Positions 1 through 6,786 of a DNA stretch of 10,816 nt are shown in pieces. This DNA is from an uncultured bacterium. GTDB lineage: Bacteria > Bacillota > Clostridia > Christensenellales > Pumilibacteraceae. The position numbers were made by a program, and so were the translations under genes. Numbering within the stretch: the stretch's first letter is position 1; each line of letters begins with the position of its first letter. The stretch covers positions 1 to 10,816 of the forward strand of contig CATKFJ010000192.1 of NCBI GenBank assembly GCA_949747725.1. The letters are read 5' to 3'. The notes beneath the pieces were generated by a model. It was not told the origin of the DNA. It did no database searches and saw only the letters and a program-made list of their open reading frames with translations.

Positions 1-2
1 AC

Positions 3-3000
3 GCTTTAAAATGCTGCGAAAGATTCGGCGGCAAGACGGTGTTATTTCACCACATGGATTACGAGGCGTATTATTCCGCCAAAGCCGACGGCCGCGAAAC
101 CAAAAAGAAGATCGATCAGCAAAAAAGGATATTCGGTCACGCGCGTCTGATGTTATGCGTCGGTCCCAAGCTTTACGAATCGTTAAAGGATAAATTTCCC
201 GACATTAAGGACGGCACGATAGAACAGATCGTTCCCGGGCTGTCGGAGATAGAATGTATAGAAAACGTGTCGCGCCGCACCCGATTGGTTTTTACGGGGC
301 GCGTCGAGGACGATAACGACTGCGTAAAACAGTTTAAAATATTGATAAAAGCTTTCGGCGAGCTTGTAAAGGAGCGTGACGTTACTCCCGAAAGCAGCGT
401 GACGTTGATAGGCTTGCCGCATGAAAATTACGCCGAGCTTGAAAAAAAGTACAAAAACGCCGCATGCGAGTGCGCGGACGGTTTTTCCAACGTATTGTGT
501 CAGACGTACACGGAAAATCGCGAAAAGCTGTTTTCCGATCTGCGCCAAAGCTCGATCGCCGTTATGCCGTCGCTGAGCGAGGGATTCGGGTTAGCCGGTC
601 TGGAGGCAATATCCGCAGGCGTGCCGCTCGTGCTTACCAAAAACAGCGGACTTTATAAATTTTTGGAAGAGAAAAATTTATCCGGATATACGGACGGGAT
701 AGAGATAAAGGGATATATCGGCAACGACGTCAACGCCGACGACGTGCAAAATTTGCGGAAGATCTTAAAAGACGCCGTAAAAGATATAGCGCAGAGAAAA
801 AAGCGCGCGCTCGAGCTGAAAGAAAAATTGCTCGAGGCAAACGTCACTTGGCAGGCTTGCGCGGAGAGATTTTTGGATCTGCTCGGCATAAAACAGTTGA
901 ATAAACGCGAATTGCTGCTGTTAAGCATGATCGATCCGCAAGTTTTTGCCGATAACGACGGTTTACGCAAATACGCAGTCGAGTGCGCTTGCACGTGCGA
1001 TAAAGAATTTATCGAGGAAGACGAATTCGAAAGATCGTTGATAATCGACGAAACCGAACAGGAAATCGTAAATTTCGATGATCTGGATATATCCTTGAGT
1101 GATATTATGGATATGGGCGACGCGTTTGACGAATACGATTTGGAGTGGGTCGAATCGAAAACGGAAAAGAGATTCATAGCGTCGGCGAAAAAGTTTTTGG
1201 ATAATATCGTTTCCGAAATAAAAAAATCAAACGATCTGCTCGGAGATGACCGCGTAACTAAGTTTATCGACGACGATTTGTTCGACGGTTTTCAAAGCGA
1301 CGAACTTTTTACCGATTTCGATATAGAAATAAGACGAAACGTCAAAAACGGGCTGAAAAGAGCGGCTATCAACGCGCGCGTGAAAGCCGTTCTGGATGCC
1401 GAAAGCGAAAGACTTTTGTCCGCGCATCACGAAGAACTCGGGAAACGAAACGATTATTTGGATTTCGAGGGTTTGTCTATAATGATCTCCAGCGGCGCGC
1501 ACCGCATCCCGTTGGACGAAGTATATGCCGAAATGAATATCCGCGCGCAGGATTCGGACGAAAGCGATTGGAATTCTAATTCTAATAAATCTATGTTGGA
1601 GCGGTTGTTGGAAAACCGCAGAACGGTCATATTGGGCGATCCCGGAACGGGCAAATCCACGCTGATGAAAAAACTGATAACGGAAGCTTGCTCGGCGGAC
1701 GGCAGAAAAAACCGCGATATCTCTCAAATGTGCGTTTGCGTACATATATCCGAATTTTCCAATTGGCTCAATTCCGACGGAACAAAAGCCGTTCAAGACG
1801 ATAAAAGCGGCGTTTTGGATAAATATATCAAAGAGCGCTCTTTATACTGCGCGGACGGTGATAAAAAAGGATCGATCGCCCTGTACGATAAGCTTCGGGC
1901 GCTCGGCGGCGTAATATATTTTATAGACGGTTTGGACGAGGTAAAAAATTTACAGGAAAAGAGCGCCATAAAGAGCTATATTTCGGAGCTTGCATCCGTT
2001 TCCAAACATAACGTATTTATCGTAACTTCGCGCAAAGTAGGGTTCGACGCGTCTTACAGAAGTTATAAATTCAAGATAGCCGAAATAGAGCCGCTGTCTA
2101 CGGAAAGCATTAACGATTATATAAGTAAGTGGTTCGCCGCAGTCAAGATATTGATAGATAAGGAAAACGATACTCACGCAATAGAGCAAAAAACCGCGCG
2201 GTTGATCGCGATCGTACATAACGAACCGTCGCTTAAAGCTTTGGCAAAAAATCCGTTATTGCTATCCATAATAGTGATCTTGCATTACCACGGCATAAAT
2301 TTGCCCAATAATAAAGTAAAACTGTACGAAACGATATCCAAAACGTTGCTCGAAACCTGGATAGAAAAACGCGGCGTGTCCGAGAGCAGATACGACGTGG
2401 AGTTTTTAACGGGATTTTTCAGCAAGGTCGGCTATGAGATAATCGAAAACAACTACGACAATATGTATATTTCCGAAACAAGGCTCAGGGATATATATGT
2501 AGAATACGTTTCCGATCTTACCGTCGACGGGGTGGTGGAAATAACGGCCGGGAGTTTCGACGAGCTTGTCGGGTATATAAGCGAGCAAGCCGGAATTCTT
2601 TTGTACAAAGGTCCGTTGGGCGACGTGGCTTATTACGGGTTTTTGATGCACAGACAATTTACCGAATACTATGCGGCTATCGAATTGGAAGGGATAATAG
2701 AATCGGGCGATACAAATTACAAACCGACCGATTATATTTCCGAACCGAAGTGGATAGAGGTGCTTACGTTGGTCGGATGTTACATGAACACTCAGATGTC
2801 GGGCGGCAAGCAGCGAGTAAATAAAGTTATTCGCAAAATATTGCAAGAAAAGTCGAAACCTTTGCCCGAACTCGATTATAACCTGCAAATGGTGCTCAAG
2901 CTTGTTTCCAATAACGTTTTTATAAATGCGGAAAATATTGCGGATATCGGGAACCGACTCGTGAAAATTTTCGAAAGCGATAACATTTATAAAATATTAC

Positions 3001-4271
3001 AGTTTAAAGAAGAACTTATAAATATTTTAAACAGTGATTATAACGATTGGTTTATCAAGTTCTTGATAGGTATGCTCGGTTCGGATAATTATATTTGCGT
3101 GCGCAACGCGTGCGTGATAGTAAATTCTTTATACAAACGCAGGGATACGTATGCCGACGCCTTGACCTTGCTGTCCGATCCCGATCACAAATATATAGCG
3201 ACGGCGTTTGCGAAAGCGGTGGAAAACGAACCGAATATGCGCAGAGCTTTTTCGAGGGTTCGCGGCTATTTTTATACGCTGTTCATGGCGAATTTCGTCG
3301 ATTATGTAAACGGTTTGAGCGATGAACAAATCGAGAAAAGCGGTCTTAAAGAAAAAATAGAAAGTTTAATGTCCTATTATACGCTCGCCACGCCGTATCG
3401 GACTTCGTTCTTCTTGAATTTCGGCAACGATCGGAATGTTTATCCGTTCGAAGGATTGGTAAAAAAATCGAAAGAATTCATAAAGAAAGAATATGCGGAC
3501 TTATTTATAAACGATATGATCTTACGCAACTATGCTTTTAAACGAGCGTCATCCGATTATGCCGATAAACGCATAGCCGATATATGTTCGGACGGATACG
3601 ATTACGTAAAAAATCTTATACGTTCCGCAGACGAATTGAGCAAACTCCCGATGCCCAAAGAGGAAGACACGTTTATCAGTTTGATAAATATAATAAAAGG
3701 CTTTAAGATTTGCTACAGTTTTTCGCAGGACAAGCATAATTTTATTGTTTTTACAGTCGATAAGCGATCGAACGAACTGAAAAGATACGATTTTTCCGTA
3801 AGCAAAAAATTAAGCGTTCAAGGCATTAAAGACCGGCTGAATGAAAACCGTTATACCGCAAATAACGACGCCCTGTGCAGTTCGTGCTTGGAAATTTCGT
3901 ATTTGGCGGATATGACCGACGACGAATTATCCGAGCTGTATAAAGAAGTTTCGAGCTGTAATTACACGATCATAAATCGCGCATGGAAAAAACCTGTTCT
4001 GATGCGCATTGCCGAAGACGAAAGCTTTTTCTATGATAATTACAACGAACTTGTCGGCAAAGGAATTTTCAGAAAAAAAGAAAAATCGGTCAAACTGAAC
4101 GGAACGGTAAAGATCTGCGCTGATATTTTTTCGGAATCGTCGACGGGGATCGGCAAAAACGCGCGGCGAGAATTGGTAAAGTCTTACCGAGAAACGACCG
4201 ACGAAAAACGCAAGACCGTACTTTACGACGTTATCGACAAAGTGAGCAATCCGTTTCGCGGTTCCAAATAA
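3..4271 (+). CDS. Glycosyltransferase (GT4)-NACHT STAND NTPase fusion, 5' partial; candidate NLR-like defence protein
   Basis: The frame is open to the left edge, so the true start lies outside the window; the GTG at 39 is only the first internal start-type codon. Numbering here takes codon 39 as residue 1. Residues 1-285 are the later part of a GT-B glycosyltransferase: a VGPKL motif, a FTGRV strand opening the nucleotide-sugar domain, and the GT4 EX7E motif (E181 to E189, in EGFGLAGLE). Residues 321-372 are very acidic. The NACHT NTPase follows: Walker A GDPGTGKST (533-541, K539), Walker B FIDGLDEV (D630, D633, E634), sensor-1-like VTSR (to R665), the ALAKNPLLL and LPNNKVKLYE motifs of the helical/winged-helix part, and HRQFTEYYAA (H871). 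The last ~500 residues look helical and match no repeat I can name. By family knowledge, NACHT STAND proteins oligomerise when a C-terminal sensor meets a trigger and so activate the N-terminal effector. A role in antiphage defence, with the glycosyltransferase as effector, is inference. NACHT call very secure, GT4 call secure, function open. Confidence 0.9.
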   Translation, partial: ALKCCERFGGKTVLFHHMDYEAYYSAKADGRETKKKIDQQKRIFGHARLMLCVGPKLYESLKDKFPDIKDGTIEQIVPGLSEIECIENVSRRTRLVFTGRVEDDNDCVKQFKILIKAFGELVKERDVTPESSVTLIGLPHENYAELEKKYKNAACECADGFSNVLCQTYTENREKLFSDLRQSSIAVMPSLSEGFGLAGLEAISAGVPLVLTKNSGLYKFLEEKNLSGYTDGIEIKGYIGNDVNADDVQNLRKILKDAVKDIAQRKKRALELKEKLLEANVTWQACAERFLDLLGIKQLNKRELLLLSMIDPQVFADNDGLRKYAVECACTCDKEFIEEDEFERSLIIDETEQEIVNFDDLDISLSDIMDMGDAFDEYDLEWVESKTEKRFIASAKKFLDNIVSEIKKSNDLLGDDRVTKFIDDDLFDGFQSDELFTDFDIEIRRNVKNGLKRAAINARVKAVLDAESERLLSAHHEELGKRNDYLDFEGLSIMISSGAHRIPLDEVYAEMNIRAQDSDESDWNSNSNKSMLERLLENRRTVILGDPGTGKSTLMKKLITEACSADGRKNRDISQMCVCVHISEFSNWLNSDGTKAVQDDKSGVLDKYIKERSLYCADGDKKGSIALYDKLRALGGVIYFIDGLDEVKNLQEKSAIKSYISELASVSKHNVFIVTSRKVGFDASYRSYKFKIAEIEPLSTESINDYISKWFAAVKILIDKENDTHAIEQKTARLIAIVHNEPSLKALAKNPLLLSIIVILHYHGINLPNNKVKLYETISKTLLETWIEKRGVSESRYDVEFLTGFFSKVGYEIIENNYDNMYISETRLRDIYVEYVSDLTVDGVVEITAGSFDELVGYISEQAGILLYKGPLGDVAYYGFLMHRQFTEYYAAIELEGIIESGDTNYKPTDYISEPKWIEVLTLVGCYMNTQMSGGKQRVNKVIRKILQEKSKPLPELDYNLQMVLKLVSNNVFINAENIADIGNRLVKIFESDNIYKILQFKEELINILNSDYNDWFIKFLIGMLGSDNYICVRNACVIVNSLYKRRDTYADALTLLSDPDHKYIATAFAKAVENEPNMRRAFSRVRGYFYTLFMANFVDYVNGLSDEQIEKSGLKEKIESLMSYYTLATPYRTSFFLNFGNDRNVYPFEGLVKKSKEFIKKEYADLFINDMILRNYAFKRASSDYADKRIADICSDGYDYVKNLIRSADELSKLPMPKEEDTFISLINIIKGFKICYSFSQDKHNFIVFTVDKRSNELKRYDFSVSKKLSVQGIKDRLNENRYTANNDALCSSCLEISYLADMTDDELSELYKEVSSCNYTIINRAWKKPVLMRIAEDESFFYDNYNELVGKGIFRKKEKSVKLNGTVKICADIFSESSTGIGKNARRELVKSYRETTDEKRKTVLYDVIDKVSNPFRGSK

Positions 4272-4320
4272 TCTGTAAACATTCGACGACTTTTACCGAA
4301 ACACGATGTCTGCATAATCG

Positions 4321-4350
4321 GGCGCGCGGTGTGAAAATCGCGCGCCTTTA
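4321..4350 (+). terminator. Probable intrinsic terminator after the NACHT gene
   Basis: GGCGCGCG (4321-4328) pairs perfectly with CGCGCGCC (4339-4346) around a 10-base loop, giving eight GC pairs. The short tract TTTAT follows directly. It lies 50 bases past the NACHT gene stop and ahead of the next promoter, as expected for a terminator. The U tract is short, so termination may be incomplete. Confidence 0.6.
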
Positions 4351-4361
4351 TGTCGGAAAAA

Positions 4362-4458
4362 ACGGTAATACGGTAATATAAACCGCAAAATACCAAAAAA
4401 TCACGGTAAAGGGTTGCAAAAAAAAGGGTATTGTGATAAACTACTTAGTACGGTAATA
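4362..4458 (+). repeat. ACGGTAAT repeat array, possible operator
   Basis: ACGGTAAT occurs as an exact tandem pair at 4362-4369 and 4370-4377 and again at 4450-4457, with a one-base variant, ACGGTAAA, at 4403-4410. A reverse-strand core (TTACCG, 4293-4298) lies further upstream. The copies bracket the predicted promoter: the variant sits just upstream of the -35 and the last copy falls near the expected transcription start. This placement suits binding sites for a regulator of the downstream glycosidase gene, but the regulator is not identified. The six-base core CGGTAA alone also occurs by chance inside coding sequence (for example 4105, 5419, 5524, 8891); the tandem eight-base copies are what stands out. 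Confidence 0.45.
4414..4442 (+). promoter_or_regulatory. Predicted sigma-A promoter for the glycosidase gene
   Basis: The -35 is TTGCAA (4414-4419), the same hexamer as in the strong promoter at 9982. The -10 could be TAAACT (4437-4442, 17-base spacer), or GATAAA (4435-4440, 15-base spacer) with an extended -10 TG at 4432-4433. Each -10 matches the consensus only partly. An A-rich spacer and flanking ACGGTAAT repeats support a regulated promoter. The transcript leader would be about 60 bases. Confidence 0.5.
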
Positions 4459-4495
4459 GGCGGAAGCCGACCGCATGGTACAACACTCGGACGTT

Positions 4496-4501
4496 AAGGA
4501 G
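4496..4501 (+). promoter_or_regulatory. Ribosome binding site of the glycosidase gene
   Basis: AAGGAG lies 7 bases before the ATG at 4509. It is a near-perfect Shine-Dalgarno site and fixes the start of the glycosidase. Confidence 0.85.
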
Positions 4502-4508
4502 AGTCAGT

Positions 4509-6674
4509 ATGGAAAAAGTTGAAGAACCTACCGTTTTGTTCGGCAAGTCCAAATGGATCTGGGCGGAAGATGCGACACAAAAAAATTCCTATGTAATAAT
4601 ACGCCGCACATTTTCGTTCGGGCAGGATAAGCCGCCGACGCGTGCTGTTTGCCGAGTGGCGTGCGAAACGCACTATTTCATGTACGTCAACGGCAATGCC
4701 GTTGTTTGGGAAGGCGGCTTCAACCGCGGCAAGCGGTCTTACTATGACGAGTTCGATATTGCCAAATATTTAATAAAAGGCGATAACGTAGTCGTATTTT
4801 ACTGTAATTACTACGGCAACGACGGGCGCGATATCGTAAGCGCGCCGCGCGCCGGATTTATATTCGAATGCAACGATCTCGGCATTTACAGCGACAGAAG
4901 TTTTACCGTTTACGAGAGCAAGGCGTACAAAGCGCCTAAAAACGATAACTGCTGTTATGCCGGTTGGAGCGTCAACTATGACGCGTCGCTCGAGGGACAG
5001 ATCGAAAACGTTCTCGATCCGTCGTTTAATTCGTCGTTGTTCAAGCCGGCAACCGAACACGCCGAATATCCCGACGACGCTATCGGCACGCTTGCGCCGA
5101 GACCTTTGCCGCTTTATAAGTTTTCGGCTCAGCCCGTTATCGGCAAGGTCAAAAAGATATCCGATCAGTTCAGCGGCGACAAGTATATAATTACCCTGCC
5201 GCGCGAAATGCGTATAACGCCGTACTTCGAAGTAACCGGCAACGGTCAGGAACGCATTACCGTGACTACCGACCGCACCGATTGCATGGGGTGCTACGGC
5301 GACGAGACGAGCACTTATTCCGCTCACTCGGTAGTTTATACCACCAAACCTACCGTAAACGTGTTTGATTGCTTATTGCCTATGACGGGCAATTCCGTTA
5401 TTTTCTCCATGCCGCGCACGGTAAAAGTCATGAAGCTCGGTTATCGCGAAATCGCTTACGACGCAAAACCGACGTGCGAGGTGGAAACGGACAGTTCCAG
5501 ACTGAACGCTTTGTTCGACAAGGCGGTAAACACGCTTTATTGCAATATGGGCAGTACGCTTATGGATACGGCGGAGCGCGACCGCTCGATGTGGTTGGGC
5601 GACGCGTCCATAGAGGCAAGAGCTTTATACTTGGCGTTCGGCGACGCGACGGATATCGTAAAAAAGGTAATAGACGATATTTTGGATTATTCGGGCGATA
5701 ACGTTTTGTATTCATGCGTGCCGGGCAATATTCCCGTGGATATACCGGCGCACGGGCTGCTTGCTATGAGCGAATACGGACTTTTTGCGCAGTATCGGAA
5801 TTTTATCGGCGATACGGGCGTATTCCGTGCGGAGTATAATAAGCTGTGCGAATATCTTATGTTGTGGGATATGACCGAAAACGGCGTTGCGCCGCGCGAC
5901 GGAACACGGCGTTGGTACGATAATCTTTACAATATAGACGAAGCGATCTTGGAAAACGCGCTGTATTATTCGGCATGTAAGTTTATGCTCGATGTAGGCG
6001 GCAGTATAGGCGAACACGATTACGACGAAGCGTTCGAGGACAGAATGGCTAACATAGCCGACTATATCGAGAGCGCATGGGACGGACTCGGCTATACGTC
6101 GCGCGAGGACAGTTACGACGATCGCGCCAATGCCTTTGTTACGCTCGCCGGACTTGTTCCGACCGACCGCAAGGCGGCTGTTGCGAGATTGCTGTCGGCA
6201 GTTCAGAATGCGTCGCCATACCTCGAATGGGCGGTCACGGAAGCGCTGTGCAAGCTCGATAGACGCGACCTTGCGCGCAAGCGGTTCGAAACGCGCAACG
6301 CTTTGTCGGCGGAATCGGATATGACCACGCTCGGCGAGGATTGGTCGGGGTTCGGATCGGGCTGTCAGAGCTACCGTTCGTCGGCTATCTTCGAGATAAT
6401 TCAATTGTTCGGCGGCATAGATATATCCGAAGGCGCGAGCAAGATCGATATTACGCCCGACTTCACCGCCATAAACGATTTCAGAGTCGAACTCAAATTG
6501 GCAACGGGCGAGCTTGCCGTCAGGTATAAATATTCGCCCGTGCGTATCGATATCGTAATAGAAAACCGCACTACCGCAAAGATCGAGCTTAATATAGATC
6601 CCGACAGGATAGGTAGGAGCGTCGAGCGGCGTACAATAGTTATCAATAAAGGAAAAAATAAGTTTACGATATAA
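4509..6674 (+). CDS. GH78-like glycosidase (alpha-L-rhamnosidase superfamily), cytoplasmic
   Basis: This is a 721-residue protein with the layout of bacterial alpha-L-rhamnosidases. The N-terminal beta-sandwich has WIWAED (16-21) and YVNG (59-62). An (alpha/alpha)6 catalytic domain spans about 335-640, and a C-terminal beta domain about 640-721. The superfamily's acidic motif is seen as DTAERDRSMWLGDA (353-366). By alignment with the GH78 motif DCPQRERxGWTGD, D353 and D365 are kept, but the general-acid glutamate position is Asp (D358). The general base Glu appears kept as E610 in TLGEDW. No signal peptide or membrane segment is visible, so it should act in the cytoplasm on imported or internally made glycosides. 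Substrate is uncertain: many relatives with altered motifs are not rhamnosidases. The ATG at 4509 is supported by AAGGAG 7 bases upstream. The gene has its own promoter region and no clear terminator after it, so read-through into the lipid genes is possible. Superfamily call secure, rhamnose specificity not. Confidence 0.8.
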   Translation: MEKVEEPTVLFGKSKWIWAEDATQKNSYVIIRRTFSFGQDKPPTRAVCRVACETHYFMYVNGNAVVWEGGFNRGKRSYYDEFDIAKYLIKGDNVVVFYCNYYGNDGRDIVSAPRAGFIFECNDLGIYSDRSFTVYESKAYKAPKNDNCCYAGWSVNYDASLEGQIENVLDPSFNSSLFKPATEHAEYPDDAIGTLAPRPLPLYKFSAQPVIGKVKKISDQFSGDKYIITLPREMRITPYFEVTGNGQERITVTTDRTDCMGCYGDETSTYSAHSVVYTTKPTVNVFDCLLPMTGNSVIFSMPRTVKVMKLGYREIAYDAKPTCEVETDSSRLNALFDKAVNTLYCNMGSTLMDTAERDRSMWLGDASIEARALYLAFGDATDIVKKVIDDILDYSGDNVLYSCVPGNIPVDIPAHGLLAMSEYGLFAQYRNFIGDTGVFRAEYNKLCEYLMLWDMTENGVAPRDGTRRWYDNLYNIDEAILENALYYSACKFMLDVGGSIGEHDYDEAFEDRMANIADYIESAWDGLGYTSREDSYDDRANAFVTLAGLVPTDRKAAVARLLSAVQNASPYLEWAVTEALCKLDRRDLARKRFETRNALSAESDMTTLGEDWSGFGSGCQSYRSSAIFEIIQLFGGIDISEGASKIDITPDFTAINDFRVELKLATGELAVRYKYSPVRIDIVIENRTTAKIELNIDPDRIGRSVERRTIVINKGKNKFTI

Positions 6675-6695
6675 ATATTAGGGTACAATTCGTTT

Positions 6696-6700
6696 GGGAG
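6696..6700 (+). promoter_or_regulatory. Ribosome binding site of the leader ORF
   Basis: GGGAG lies 8 bases before the ATG at 6709. It is a much better site than anything directly before the GT28 ATG at 6786, so ribosomes probably load here. Confidence 0.55.
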
Positions 6701-6708
6701 AGCGGCGG

Positions 6709-6786
6709 ATGCCGATACGTTTGACGCGTTCCGTCATGCGGACGCGCAAAATAAAAATGCTCTCGAAATTTTCAGCGAGCAAATAA
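6709..6786 (+). CDS. 25-residue basic leader ORF, coupled to the GT28 gene
   Basis: This short ORF starts at an ATG 8 bases after GGGAG, begins MPIRLTRSVMRT and ends FSASK. It has 8 Lys/Arg residues and no acidic residue in 25. Its TAA stop (6784-6786) overlaps the GT28 start codon by one base (TAATG), the usual geometry for termination-reinitiation coupling. The GT28 gene lacks a good site of its own, which fits translation fed through this ORF. It resembles no peptide known to me. It could be a regulatory leader peptide, a small functional peptide or a chance ORF; codon statistics cannot decide at this length. Confidence 0.4.
   Translation: MPIRLTRSVMRTRKIKMLSKFSASK
6721..6749 (+). promoter_or_regulatory. 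RNA hairpin inside the leader ORF
   Basis: Pairs can form between 6721-6733 and 6739-6749: TTG with CAA, CGCG with CGCG, then TCCG with CGGA. This gives 11 base pairs, two single-base bulges (6724 and 6729) and a five-base loop (TCATG). No U tract follows, so it is not a plain terminator. It could affect ribosome passage through the leader or mRNA stability. Confidence 0.4.

Noticed and set aside
39..41. GTG as the start of the glycosyltransferase-NACHT gene
   Set aside because: The frame stays open upstream to the window edge, with glycosyltransferase-like sequence before it, and a GT-B fold needs an N-terminal half that is missing. The gene is cut by the window, not started here.
985..1000. 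TGCACGTGCG, resembling the core of a parS site
   Set aside because: Only the CACGTG core fits; the flanking arms do not match TGTTTCACGTGAAACA and it lies in coding sequence far from parA.
653..1177. Long reverse-strand frames, for example at 653-1177, 5712-6404 and 7665-8519
   Set aside because: They lie entirely opposite clear coding sequence, lack recognisable motifs or binding sites, and arise from the codon bias of the real genes.
1572..1586. AATTCT tandem repeat just before the NACHT module
   Set aside because: Only two and a half units, in frame and coding an Asn-Ser linker; most simply a flexible hinge, not a functional repeat.
4475..4522. 15-codon ORF overlapping the glycosidase start out of frame
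   Set aside because: The binding site (CGGAAG region) is poor, the ORF is very short, and the glycosidase has its own near-perfect AAGGAG, so there is no need for a leader here.
6662..6689. Possible promoter GTTTAC / TACAAT ahead of the leader ORF
   Set aside because: The -35 is a weak match and the spacer is 16 bases; not strong enough to annotate, so read-through from the glycosidase gene remains as likely.
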